Assembly: GCF_900108395.1 (NCBI RefSeq)
Contig: NZ_FNXE01000007.1
Location: 23,702-87,701, forward strand
Length of the DNA stretch: 64,000 bases
Source: Paenimyroides marinum
GTDB lineage: Bacteria > Bacteroidota > Bacteroidia > Flavobacteriales > Flavobacteriaceae
Direction: 5' to 3'
Made by a program: the position numbers and the translations under genes. The notes beneath the pieces are model-generated. The model had not been told where the DNA came from. It did not search any database and saw only the letters and a program-made list of their open reading frames with translations. Positions 34,403-42,811 of this stretch are shown here, piece after piece (within the stretch, counting starts at the first letter, position 1; every line of letters begins with the position of its first letter).

Positions 34403-35284
34403 ATGATGATGCAGTTTACAAACGAAGAGAAAAAATCAATGGTGTTAACAGCTGCTGTTTCAGGCATTTTATTGATTCTTTTGATATTTATACGTTTTGT
34501 TGATTCTATTGACGTTTCACAGTTAGCAGGCGGTGGCGGAGGTGGTGTTGAAATTAATTTTGGCGATAGCGATTTAGGCATGGGATCTGATTTTACCAGC
34601 CAGATATTAAATGTAACCGATGCAGATAAGAAAGCTGCTGCTGTGCGTCAGCCAGAAGTGGAAGAAGAAATTTTAGCACAGGAAAATACTAAAGACGTTC
34701 GCGATTATACCGTTGTAAAGAAAACTACAACAACAAAAGAAAAGCCAAAAACAGTCACCCAACCGGTAAAAGAACAACCTAAAACTCAAAAAGTTTCTGA
34801 TTTTGTTAAGAATGCCGCATCAAGCCTAAACGGAAATAAATCTGGCGGAGACGGAACAGATAATGTAGCCGGCAATAAAGGAAAACTAAACGGTTCATTA
34901 AGCTCTGATAATTATTATGGCGATGGCGGTTCCGGTGGAGGAACAGGCGGTGGACATGGAACAGGAAACGGAACGGGTATTGGTGCAGGATCTGGTTCAG
35001 GAACAGGCGGTGGACATGGATATTCGTTAGCAGGCAGAAAAGCTACTACACGTCCTACGCCACAAAATAACTGTAATGAAGCCGGAACAATTGTGGTTCG
35101 TGTAACGGTTGATAGAAAAGGAAACGTAATTACTGCATTACCCGGAATTAAAGGTTCTACAAACAGTTCAAGTTGTTTACAAAACATCGCTAAAGATGCT
35201 GCAATGCGTACCAAATGGGAGCCAAAAGCATCAGCACCTGACAACCAAATAGGTGAAATTGTTTATAACTTTAAGTTGACATAA
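34403..35284 (+). CDS. TonB-like energy transducer
   Basis: 293 residues. There is a short cytoplasmic start, one membrane helix (about 16-34), and a long low-complexity periplasmic linker. The linker has lysine/threonine/proline-rich and glycine-rich parts, including a GTGGGHG motif repeated exactly 60 bases apart. It ends in a TonB-type C-terminal domain (NCNEAGTIVVRVTVDRKGNVITALPGI, then MRTKWEPKASA). It would link proton motive force to outer membrane TonB-dependent receptors through ExbB/ExbD, which are not encoded next to it. Two further ATG codons (34406, 34409) follow the first; any of the three could start it. Confidence 0.8.
   Translation: MMMQFTNEEKKSMVLTAAVSGILLILLIFIRFVDSIDVSQLAGGGGGGVEINFGDSDLGMGSDFTSQILNVTDADKKAAAVRQPEVEEEILAQENTKDVRDYTVVKKTTTTKEKPKTVTQPVKEQPKTQKVSDFVKNAASSLNGNKSGGDGTDNVAGNKGKLNGSLSSDNYYGDGGSGGGTGGGHGTGNGTGIGAGSGSGTGGGHGYSLAGRKATTRPTPQNNCNEAGTIVVRVTVDRKGNVITALPGIKGSTNSSSCLQNIAKDAAMRTKWEPKASAPDNQIGEIVYNFKLT
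34939..35020 (+). repeat. Direct repeat of 22 bases in the glycine-rich linker
   Basis: The two identical copies lie at 34939-34960 and 34999-35020 and encode GTGGGHG. Linker length could vary here by slippage or recombination. Confidence 0.8.
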
Positions 35285-35332
35285 AAAATAGAATGATCAA
35301 TCCGTTTTCAAAAGAAACGAGTTGTTGCTAAA

Positions 35333-35358
35333 AAGCCAGATACGTTTGTATCTGGCTT
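35333..35358. terminator. Bidirectional terminator between tonB-like gene and clpB
   Basis: AAGCCAGATAC (35333-35343) pairs perfectly with GTATCTGGCTT (35348-35358). T runs lie on both sides. Confidence 0.87.
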
Positions 35359-35363
35359 ACTTT

Positions 35364-37997
35364 TTACTCTTGATTTCTAAAAACCAACTGGTTTTCAAAA
35401 CTATCCAGTAAAATAATGCTGTCGGTTTTTATTTTTCCGGACAAGATTTCTTTTGAAAGCTGGTTTAAAACTTCCCTCTGAATGACACGTTTTACCGGTC
35501 GTGCACCAAAATGCGGATCAAATCCTTTTTTAGCTAAATAGCTAATGGCTTCTGGTGTAGCATCCATTGTAATATGTTGTTGCGCTAACATTTTAAACAC
35601 ACCTTTTAATTGAATGGATACAATCTGCTCAATGTTTCCTTTGGTTAATGGAGTAAACATGATAATCTCATCGATACGGTTTAAAAATTCCGGACGAACC
35701 ATTGTTTTTAATTGATTCAATACTTCCTCTTTTGCGTTTTCAACTGCAATATCGGTTGGATTATTATCAAATTGCTCCTGAATAATATGGCTACCCATAT
35801 TAGAGGTCATAATAATGATGGTATTTTTAAAATCGGCCAATCGACCTTTGTTATCTGTTAAACGCCCTTCGTCTAACACTTGTAATAAAATATTGAACGT
35901 GTCAGGATGTGCTTTTTCAATTTCATCTAACAAAATAACCGAATAAGGTCTTCTTCTTACCGCTTCGGTTAATTGTCCGCCTTCATCATATCCCACGTAT
36001 CCCGGAGGTGCACCAACTAATCTGCTTACACTGTGACGTTCTGAGTATTCACTCATGTCAATACGGGTCATTGCGTTTTCATCGTCGAACAGATATTCGG
36101 CTAACGCTTTTGCCAGCTCGGTTTTACCAACACCGGTTGTTCCTAAGAACAAGAACGAGCCAATTGGTTTTTTTGGATCCTGTAACCCGGAACGACTACG
36201 GCGAACGGCATCTGAAATGGCTTCGATTGCTTCTTCCTGACCTACGACACGTTTGTGTAATTCACTTTCTAAATTCAGCAGTTTTTCCCGGTCGGTTTGC
36301 AGCATTTTGGTAACAGGAACACCTGTCCATTTTGCAACAACCTCGGCAATATCCTCATAAGTAACTTCTTCTTTAATCAGCGATTGACCTTTTTGATTTT
36401 CTTCTAATTGCTTTTGAAATTCTGCCAGTTTAGTTTCGGCTTCCTGGATTTTTCCGTAACGAATTTCGGCTACTTTACCGTAATCACCATTTCGTTCTGC
36501 ACGTTCAGCTTCTAATTTATAATCTTCGATTTCTGATTTGATGTTCTGAATGTTGTCAACCACATCTTTCTCTGATTTCCATTTTGAAAAAATCTGATTG
36601 CGTTCTTCTTTCAGATTCGCTAAATCAATGCCTAAAGCTTTTAATTTTGATTCATCATTTTGCCTCACTTGAATATGTTTTTCAGTGGTGTTCGGAGAAT
36701 CTTCGATTTCGCGTTTAATGGCTTCAATTTCAATTTCCAACTGCATGATTTTTCTGTCTAAAACATCTAATTCCTCCGGTTTTGAATTGATTTCCATACG
36801 AAGTTTCGATGCGGCTTCATCCATTAAATCAATAGCTTTATCGGGTAAAAAACGATTGGTAATATAACGTTGTGACAATACTACCGCACCAATAATTGCC
36901 TCATCTTTAATACGCACTTTGTGATGTGTTTCGTATTTTTCCTTGATCCCACGTAAAATGGAAATAGCACTTTCGGTATCAGGTTCTTCGATTATTACTT
37001 TTTGAAAACGACGCTCCAACGCCTTATCCTTTTCAAAATATTTTTGATACTCGTCTAATGTGGTGGCGCCAATAGCTCTTAATTCGCCCCGAGCCAAAGC
37101 CGGTTTTAAAATATTGGCTGCATCCATAGCTCCTTCGCCACCGCCGGCACCCACTAATGTGTGAATCTCATCGATGAACAAAATAATGTTTCCATCGGAA
37201 GTTGTTACTTCTTTAACCACCGATTTTAAACGCTCTTCGAACTCCCCTTTATATTTTGCACCGGCAATCAATGCACCCATATCCAACGAAAAAACGAGTT
37301 TATCCTTTAAATTTTCAGGTACATCGCCCTGAACAATACGGTGTGCCAAACCTTCGGCAATAGCGGTTTTACCTACACCTGGTTCACCAATTAACATGGG
37401 GTTGTTTTTAGAACGGCGTGTTAAGATTTGCAATACCCTACGGATTTCCTCATCGCGACCAATTACGGGATCCAGTTTTCCGTCGTTTGCTAATTGGTTG
37501 AGGTTTTTAGCGTATTTGTTCAATGAATTGTAATTGTCTTCTGCCGAAGCTGAGGTAACGCGTTCGCCTTTACGAAGCTCATTCATAGCTGCTTCAATCT
37601 GTTTTTCTGAAACGCCACCCGATTTTAAAAAGGAAGCTATTTTACTACGCGATTTAAAAATGGCTAAAAACAAATGTTCTATAGAAACGTATTCGTCGTT
37701 CATCTTTTTAGCGATTGCCTGTGCGTCATTCAATGTTGAACTGGCTTCGCGTGATAATGAAATTTGTCCGCCCTCTACTTTAGGAAACGATTCTATGATT
37801 TGATTGTTCTGATTTGCTAGTTGCTCAATATTTACACCTACTTTTTTAAGAATGAATGGTGTTACATTTTCGTCTATTTCTAAAATAGCTTTTAAAATGT
37901 GTTCGTTTTCAATCTGTTGCTGACCGAACGTTTGTACTAATACCTGAGCTTGTTGAAGTACTTCCTGTGATTTTATTGTAAAGTTATTAAAATTCAT
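35364..37997 (-). CDS. clpB: ATP-dependent chaperone ClpB
   Basis: 877 residues, slightly longer than the usual 850-870. The Clp N-domain repeats (1-140) are followed by AAA1 with Walker A GEPGVGKT at 204-211 and Walker B LFIDEIH. A coiled-coil middle domain (about 410-525, with many E/K heptads) follows, then AAA2 with GTTGVGKT at 619-626, [10 protein letters not shown] and a C-terminal arginine-finger region. ClpB disaggregates denatured proteins in the cytoplasm together with DnaK; no DnaK is encoded here. No TAnnTTTG box lies in its upstream gap; instead two related palindromes do (38069-38081 and 38108-38126). Confidence 0.97.
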   Translation of the reverse strand: MNFNNFTIKSQEVLQQAQVLVQTFGQQQIENEHILKAILEIDENVTPFILKKVGVNIEQLANQNNQIIESFPKVEGGQISLSREASSTLNDAQAIAKKMNDEYVSIEHLFLAIFKSRSKIASFLKSGGVSEKQIEAAMNELRKGERVTSASAEDNYNSLNKYAKNLNQLANDGKLDPVIGRDEEIRRVLQILTRRSKNNPMLIGEPGVGKTAIAEGLAHRIVQGDVPENLKDKLVFSLDMGALIAGAKYKGEFEERLKSVVKEVTTSDGNIILFIDEIHTLVGAGGGEGAMDAANILKPALARGELRAIGATTLDEYQKYFEKDKALERRFQKVIIEEPDTESAISILRGIKEKYETHHKVRIKDEAIIGAVVLSQRYITNRFLPDKAIDLMDEAASKLRMEINSKPEELDVLDRKIMQLEIEIEAIKREIEDSPNTTEKHIQVRQNDESKLKALGIDLANLKEERNQIFSKWKSEKDVVDNIQNIKSEIEDYKLEAERAERNGDYGKVAEIRYGKIQEAETKLAEFQKQLEENQKGQSLIKEEVTYEDIAEVVAKWTGVPVTKMLQTDREKLLNLESELHKRVVGQEEAIEAISDAVRRSRSGLQDPKKPIGSFLFLGTTGVGKTELAKALAEYLFDDENAMTRIDMSEYSERHSVSRLVGAPPGYVGYDEGGQLTEAVRRRPYSVILLDEIEKAHPDTFNILLQVLDEGRLTDNKGRLADFKNTIIIMTSNMGSHIIQEQFDNNPTDIAVENAKEEVLNQLKTMVRPEFLNRIDEIIMFTPLTKGNIEQIVSIQLKGVFKMLAQQHITMDATPEAISYLAKKGFDPHFGARPVKRVIQREVLNQLSKEILSGKIKTDSIILLDSFENQLVFRNQE

Positions 37998-38068
37998 ATT
38001 GCTTGTTTTTCTTAATTTAAGTTTTATTTACAAGGTTCATTTCAAATGATATTCCAAAAAAGAGATGA

Positions 38069-38081
38069 TGACAATATGTCT
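38069..38081. promoter_or_regulatory. Palindrome copy 1, TGACA-ATA-TGTCT
   Basis: Imperfect copy (last base T instead of A) of the element at 38111-38123. Centres are 42 bp apart, four DNA turns. It is 72 bases before the clpB start codon. Confidence 0.5.
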
Positions 38082-38107
38082 TGTTTTTATGTTGGAAATA
38101 TTATGTA

Positions 38108-38126
38108 AAATGACAAAATGTCATTT
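38108..38126. promoter_or_regulatory. Palindrome copy 2, AAATGACA-AAA-TGTCATTT
   Basis: Perfect 19-bp inverted repeat with three-base spacer, centred between clpB and ytxJ. The ytxJ -7 box begins 40 bases to its right. Confidence 0.55.
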
Positions 38127-38165
38127 ATTAAATTGTTTCATCCGTAATGATATGATAATTTGACG

Positions 38166-38173
38166 TATATTTG
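38166..38173 (+). promoter_or_regulatory. -7 box TATATTTG for ytxJ
   Basis: Exact match 18 bases before the ATG at 38192; the nearest upstream TTG is 30 bp away, too far for the usual spacing. Confidence 0.6.
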
Positions 38174-38191
38174 AACATTAAAATTACAAAA

Positions 38192-38521
38192 ATGAATTGG
38201 AATGTTTTAGAAAATATACATCAAACCGAAGAGTTAAAGGATGCTTCTTTTTCAAAACCTCAATTGGTTTTTAAGCACAGCACACGTTGCATCATCAGTA
38301 AAATGGTTTTAAAGAATTTTGAGAACGATTTTTTGTTGCAAGATGTAATTGATGTTTATTATTTAGATTTGATTTTGTACAGAGAGTTATCAAATAAAAT
38401 AGCCGAAGTGTTTGGAGTTACACACCAATCGCCGCAAATTCTATTGATTAAAAACGGAGATGTGATCTATAACACATCACATGAGGGTATTGACGCTAAT
38501 GTTTTGAGGGAGTTTGTATAA
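38192..38521 (+). CDS. ytxJ: Bacillithiol-system redox protein YtxJ-like
   Basis: 109 residues from the ATG at 38192; a longer frame would start inside the promoter box. It is a thioredoxin-fold protein with the family motif FKHSTRCIIS, where C33 is the single active-site cysteine in a TRCxxS setting. LDLILYRELSNKIAEVFGV, then SPQILLIKNGDVIYNTSH, complete the fold and contain the cis-proline region. The family is linked to bacillithiol-dependent redox control by genomic association, and presence in Bacteroidota fits. It neighbours clpB across the palindrome region, so a shared stress response is possible. Confidence 0.85.
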   Translation: MNWNVLENIHQTEELKDASFSKPQLVFKHSTRCIISKMVLKNFENDFLLQDVIDVYYLDLILYRELSNKIAEVFGVTHQSPQILLIKNGDVIYNTSHEGIDANVLREFV

Positions 38522-38523
38522 AA

Positions 38524-38549
38524 AAAATCCGACTAACTCGTCGGATTTT
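38524..38549. terminator. Bidirectional terminator between ytxJ and the heme A synthase gene
   Basis: AAAATCCGAC (38524-38533) pairs with GTCGGATTTT (38540-38549) around TAACTC, T-rich on both strands. Confidence 0.85.
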
Positions 38550-38579
38550 CATTTTGTTTATTTTGAAAATGACTTGAAA

Positions 38580-39617
38580 TTATATTACCGGCTTATTTTT
38601 CTTTGATTCCAATATAATTGCAAACTGTAAACCGTACATAATGGCGGCTAAGACTAAATGCGCAGCTTGTGTACCAAACGGAAAATGGATGTAATACATT
38701 AAAATTCCCGTAAAAATTTCAAGCAACAATAGAACCATAATCCAGTTGATTTTGTTGTTTCCTAGCTTCAATCGTTTATTTCTTAAAAAAAGATAAAGAT
38801 TTACAAAGAATATTACAAAAGAAAAGGTTCTGTGTACGTAAAAAGTCATATCCGGATTTTCGAGCCACAATGCCACATCGGTAATTCCATTATTGGTTTG
38901 TTCATCAATAAATTGTCGAACTTGTGTTCCCATTCCAATTTGAATCAGTGAGAAAAACATTGCCACCCATGTAAAAATATAAAATGTTTTATCGTATTTA
39001 ATCTGGTGTTTATGTTTGTCTTTTGCAAGGTAAATCAGGTAAATCAATGCGGCAACATTCAATAAGGCGGCAATCATGTGTGTAGTGATTTTAATCGGAT
39101 TTAATACCGAATAAACTACTGTGGCTCCTAACCATGCGTTAAAAACTAATAAAGCTAAAACAATTCCTGACCAAATAATTAGCTTGGGGCTAGCTTTAAA
39201 AAATGCAACTGATATGATTGAAAGCACGAACAAAATAAGACAAGCCAGTCCTGCTAACGCACCACATAAACGGTTTATGTATTCAACCCAGGTGTGGTAT
39301 GGATTAAATTCTGCATAATCGTGTTTGGTGTATTCGTCCCAGTTTGACGGTTGATACATCTCATTCGATGTAAAATCTTTATTAGCTACCTTTAATTTAG
39401 AATCTTTAATGATTACCTGACCTTTTTCATAATCGTGATAAGGTTCCCACAACAATTCTTCAATCTGCGTAGGTGGGATATAATATCCAAAACATTTAGG
39501 CCAATCAGGACAGCCCATTCCTGAACCGGTCATTCGAACAGTAGCCCCTGCAATAATTACCAAATAAACGGTGATAAGTGAAATTTTTGCCCAACGGATA
39601 AATGTTTTGTTTTCCAT
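38580..39617 (-). CDS. Heme A synthase (COX15/CtaA family)
   Basis: 345 residues with eight predicted membrane spans. Motifs include GATVRMTGSGMGCPDWPKCFGYYIPP near the first loop (family start with its cysteine), TWVEYINRLCGALAGL (heme-ligand histidine/arginine region), ITTHMIAALLNVAALIY, VHRTFSFVIFF and HFPFGTQAAHLVLA. The enzyme oxidises the methyl group of heme O to make heme A for cytochrome oxidase in the inner membrane. It follows cca by three bases, third gene of a tsaC-cca-ctaA run. Confidence 0.93.
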   Translation of the reverse strand: MENKTFIRWAKISLITVYLVIIAGATVRMTGSGMGCPDWPKCFGYYIPPTQIEELLWEPYHDYEKGQVIIKDSKLKVANKDFTSNEMYQPSNWDEYTKHDYAEFNPYHTWVEYINRLCGALAGLACLILFVLSIISVAFFKASPKLIIWSGIVLALLVFNAWLGATVVYSVLNPIKITTHMIAALLNVAALIYLIYLAKDKHKHQIKYDKTFYIFTWVAMFFSLIQIGMGTQVRQFIDEQTNNGITDVALWLENPDMTFYVHRTFSFVIFFVNLYLFLRNKRLKLGNNKINWIMVLLLLEIFTGILMYYIHFPFGTQAAHLVLAAIMYGLQFAIILESKKNKPVI

Positions 39618-39620
39618 GAT

Positions 39621-41060
39621 TTATAATTTTGGATTTACAGGTTTTAAACCTAAACTACTGGCTTTTTTTATCATAAAATGATAAGCGGCTTCGTATTCAT
39701 TTGCAATATCGCCTTCTAAAATAGCTTCTTTTATGGCATCTTTAATCTGTCCGATTTCTTTAGACGGTTTTAAATCAAAAATTTCCATAATTTCTTCGCC
39801 TGTAACAGGTGGCTGAAAGTTACGAACGTGATCGCGTTCTTCGACTTCAACAATTTTTTTTCGAACAATTTTAAAATTGTTGTGGTATTTTTTAAATTTC
39901 TTTTGATTTTTAGTGGTAATATCGGCTTCGCATAACGTTAGCAGAAGTTCCACATCTTCACCCGCATCAAAAACCAATCTGCGAACTGCTGAATCGGTTA
40001 CGGTATCTTCGGCAATAACAATCGGGCGCGAGCTCATAGTTACCATTTTTTGCACAAAACGCATTTTGTGGTTTAAAGGCATGTGAAGCCGTTGAAAAAT
40101 GCGTTTGACCATTTTTCCGCCTAAAAACTCATGACCGTGAAAAGTCCAGCCGTTTTTTTTGTTGAATTTTTTTGTGGGAGCTTTACCAATATCGTGTAAC
40201 AAAGCCGCCCAGCGTAACCATAAATCATCGGTGTTGGGACAAATATTATCAACCACTTCTAACGTGTGGTAAAAATTGTTTTTATGGGTATGACCTTCTA
40301 CTTCTTCCACATTGTTCAATGCAGTTAATTCAGGCAAAATTAAATCCAACAAACCTGTTTGATACAACAATAAAAAACCGACAGAAGGTTTTGATGTCAA
40401 CAAAATTTTGTTCAGTTCTTCAACAATGCGTTCGCCTGAAATAATTTTTATGCGTTCGGCATTTTGGGTAATGGCATTTAAGGATTCTTCTTCAATGATA
40501 AAATTCAACTGTGAAGCAAAACGAATGGCACGCATCATTCGCAATGGATCGTCAGAGTAAGTAATATCGGGATCTAACGGGGTTCGAATGATCTTATTTT
40601 CCAAATCGGTCATTCCGTTAAAGGGATCAACCAAATCGCCAAAATTATTCTTATTTAAAGAAAAAGCTAAAGCATTAATGGTGAAATCTCTACGGTTTTG
40701 GTCGTCTTGCAAGGTGCCGTTTTCTACCAACGGATTTCGGCTTTCCTGACGGTATGATTCTTTCCGTGCACCCACAAATTCAATGTCTATATCTTCGTAA
40801 CGCAGCATTGCTGTTCCGTAATTTTTAAAAACCTGAACTTTGGGATGGTGTGGAATCAACTCGGAAACTTTTAATGCCAGATCAATTCCACTGCCAACAG
40901 CAACAATATCAATGTCTTTTTTGTTATGTCGTTCTAAAATATAATCGCGTACAAAACCGCCAATTGCATAGGCTTCAATATTTAGTTCTTGAGCAGCCTG
41001 TGCAATGATTTTAAAAATGGAATCTTGTAAAGCTTCGGTATAGTTTGATGATTGAATCAT
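39621..41060 (-). CDS. cca: CCA tRNA nucleotidyltransferase with HD domain
   Basis: 479 residues. The N-terminal head domain carries the class II nucleotidyltransferase site AIGGFVRDYIL and KDIDIVAVG (catalytic aspartates), then RRDFTINALA and the substrate-selecting segment with DPLRMMRAIRFA. The later half has an HD domain with LHDIGKAPTK (a possible phosphatase or nuclease activity). It adds or repairs the 3'-CCA of tRNAs. Translation is coupled to the upstream TsaC-like gene by TAATG (one shared base), so both tRNA genes are made together. Confidence 0.94.
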   Translation of the reverse strand: MIQSSNYTEALQDSIFKIIAQAAQELNIEAYAIGGFVRDYILERHNKKDIDIVAVGSGIDLALKVSELIPHHPKVQVFKNYGTAMLRYEDIDIEFVGARKESYRQESRNPLVENGTLQDDQNRRDFTINALAFSLNKNNFGDLVDPFNGMTDLENKIIRTPLDPDITYSDDPLRMMRAIRFASQLNFIIEEESLNAITQNAERIKIISGERIVEELNKILLTSKPSVGFLLLYQTGLLDLILPELTALNNVEEVEGHTHKNNFYHTLEVVDNICPNTDDLWLRWAALLHDIGKAPTKKFNKKNGWTFHGHEFLGGKMVKRIFQRLHMPLNHKMRFVQKMVTMSSRPIVIAEDTVTDSAVRRLVFDAGEDVELLLTLCEADITTKNQKKFKKYHNNFKIVRKKIVEVEERDHVRNFQPPVTGEEIMEIFDLKPSKEIGQIKDAIKEAILEGDIANEYEAAYHFMIKKASSLGLKPVNPKL

Positions 41061-41626
41061 TATTTTCTTAAAATTTTTACTTGTGCATCATTCGTAAGTT
41101 TGATTACAGTTGATGATTTTTTACTGATTTTATCCAGATCGATTTGAACCACGTAATCTACACCATTAATGATTTCATCTGAAATTTCTGAAAACCGGGT
41201 AGGAGTGGGGGTGCCGCTGATATTTGCCGATGTGGATACTAACGGACGTTTCATTCGTTCAACCAACTTATAAACAAAAGGTTGATTTACAATTCGGATG
41301 CCTAAAGAATCATCTTCGGCAATCAGGTTTTTTGCAACATTTCGCGGATGATCTAAAACCAGAGTCGTTGGTTTTTCAGAACAATCCAGAATATCGAAAG
41401 CCACTTGCGGAATATCTTTAAAAACGTTGTAAAGCAAACGGTCGTTAACGATCACAATCATGCTTTTGCTTTCGGCACGTTTTTTTAAAGCATAAATTTT
41501 TTTCACAGCTTCTTCGTTGGTGGCATCGCAACCAATTCCCCAAACAGTATCTGTGGGATATAAAATAATTCCACCGTTTTTAATGACTTCGAATGCCTGA
41601 TGTACTTCTTTGTTGATATCGTCCAT
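41060..41626 (-). CDS. L-threonylcarbamoyladenylate synthase (TsaC/Sua5/YciO family)
   Basis: 188 residues with one YrdC-type domain: GGIILYPTDTVWGIGCDA at the start, KIYALKKRAESKSMIVIV, KPTTLVLDHP, DDSLGIRIVNQPFV and LVSTSANISGTPTPT. It makes the threonylcarbamoyl-AMP used for t6A37 in ANN-decoding tRNAs. It lacks the Sua5 C-terminal extension, so it is of the short TsaC length. It shares one base with cca and is probably the promoter-proximal gene of the tRNA/heme run. Confidence 0.92.
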   Translation of the reverse strand: MDDINKEVHQAFEVIKNGGIILYPTDTVWGIGCDATNEEAVKKIYALKKRAESKSMIVIVNDRLLYNVFKDIPQVAFDILDCSEKPTTLVLDHPRNVAKNLIAEDDSLGIRIVNQPFVYKLVERMKRPLVSTSANISGTPTPTRFSEISDEIINGVDYVVQIDLDKISKKSSTVIKLTNDAQVKILRK

Positions 41627-41670
41627 TCTTTTATGACTATTTGAAAATGATGTAAGGATCTTTTATTAGA

Positions 41671-42747
41671 TTAAAACTGAATCTTTTCACCAGTTGACAA
41701 TCCGTTATTTTTAGCAAAAACACCGCATAGATGAAACAACAAACGGGCTCCCACATTTCCGTCCCAATCATCGTCTCCCGGAGCAACTTCAACCAAATCA
41801 ATTCCGATAATTTTTTTGTTCGATGATGCTAACCTGCTTAATAAATAAGTTGCTTGTTCGTACGATAATCCGCCAGGAACCGGAGTTCCCGTGTTTGGAC
41901 AATACCAGCGATACAACGCATCAATATCAAAACTAACTGCTACATTTTCTGGTAATTGATTTAGAATTTCATCACACTGATCTTTCCAGTTTTTTCCGTT
42001 GAATTGATTTGCTTTTAAATCAGTATCGGTATAAACTTTTATTTTATCAGATGATTTGATGAGATTTACTTCACCTTCGCTAAAATCACGGATGCCTACC
42101 TGAACGATTTTTTTTACCTGAGGTAGTTGCATGGCATTATACATAATTGATGCGTGTGAATAGGTAAAACCTTCATAAGCTTTGCGTAAATCCATATGGG
42201 CATCGAAATGCAAAATTGCAAACGCTTCGTTTTTTGTTGCCAAAGCTTCATAATATCCCATAGGAGTTGAGTGATCTCCGCCTAATAAGATAACTTTTTT
42301 ATTTTGATTCATCCAGAAAAGTGTACGTTCTTTTACTTCCTGATTGAATTTAGATGACGCTTTGTTGATTTTATCTAAATCTGCCTGCAATTGAGGAAAT
42401 GTTTCAATATCTTCACCATTTTCTAATGCTTCAATAATTGGCTGGGCTAAACCTTTATATTTTTCGCTGTTTTTTGCCCATTGTTCCGGAGCCTCGTCCA
42501 TAAAAATTCCCAATTTCCACAAATCGGGAAATTCCTGATGTAACAAATCAACCTGAAAAGATGCATTAAAAATAGCATCGGGACCTTCACTGGCACCACT
42601 TCCGTAACTTACGGTAACTTCCCACGGTGCCGGTAAAATAATTATATCGCTTTCTTCAGCAGTAAATGGTAATCCGTAAATACTGGCATCTGCCAAACCG
42701 GGTTGTGACGGATCGAAACGCTCTATTTTTTGTTGTTTTGTAAGCAT
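41671..42747 (-). CDS. Ureohydrolase (arginase/agmatinase/formimidoylglutamase family)
   Basis: 358 residues. The two-manganese site is present: KKVILLGGDHSTPMG, FAILHFDAHMDLRK, and AVSFDIDALYRWYCPNTGTPVPGGLS. The last differs from the usual SIDxDxxDP, since YRWYC stands where DP is expected, although both DxD ligands remain. It releases urea or a related product from a guanidino compound. Arginine, agmatine and formiminoglutamate are all possible substrates. It has its own promoter box and lies between the kynureninase terminator and tsaC. Confidence 0.82.
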   Translation of the reverse strand: MLTKQQKIERFDPSQPGLADASIYGLPFTAEESDIIILPAPWEVTVSYGSGASEGPDAIFNASFQVDLLHQEFPDLWKLGIFMDEAPEQWAKNSEKYKGLAQPIIEALENGEDIETFPQLQADLDKINKASSKFNQEVKERTLFWMNQNKKVILLGGDHSTPMGYYEALATKNEAFAILHFDAHMDLRKAYEGFTYSHASIMYNAMQLPQVKKIVQVGIRDFSEGEVNLIKSSDKIKVYTDTDLKANQFNGKNWKDQCDEILNQLPENVAVSFDIDALYRWYCPNTGTPVPGGLSYEQATYLLSRLASSNKKIIGIDLVEVAPGDDDWDGNVGARLLFHLCGVFAKNNGLSTGEKIQF

Positions 42748-42772
42748 TTTTTAACTTAAGATTTTTAATCTA

Positions 42773-42780
42773 CAAATATA
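42773..42780 (-). promoter_or_regulatory. -7 box TATATTTG for the ureohydrolase
   Basis: Exact match on the minus strand, 25 bases before the ATG. It begins right after the kynureninase terminator's T run. Confidence 0.6.
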
Positions 42781-42785
42781 AAAAA

Positions 42786-42805
42786 AGCCAACCTAAAAGT
42801 TGGCT
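42786..42805 (-). terminator. Kynureninase terminator
   Basis: AGCCAAC (42786-42792) pairs with GTTGGCT (42799-42805) around CTAAAA; the minus strand continues with six T. Its position supports separate units for kynU and the ureohydrolase. Confidence 0.78.
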
Positions 42806-42811
42806 AATTCG

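Noticed and set aside
34939..35020. Possible CRISPR-like array from the repeated segment
   Set aside because: Only two copies, inside a coding glycine-rich linker; the unit is a coding repeat, not repeat-spacer.
34915..35244. A proline-rich 109-codon minus-strand frame
   Set aside because: It is the complement of the glycine-rich linker of the TonB-like gene and has no independent signal.
36008..36313. A 101-codon plus-strand frame inside clpB
   Set aside because: It is antisense to the conserved AAA2 domain of ClpB; no start context or family match.
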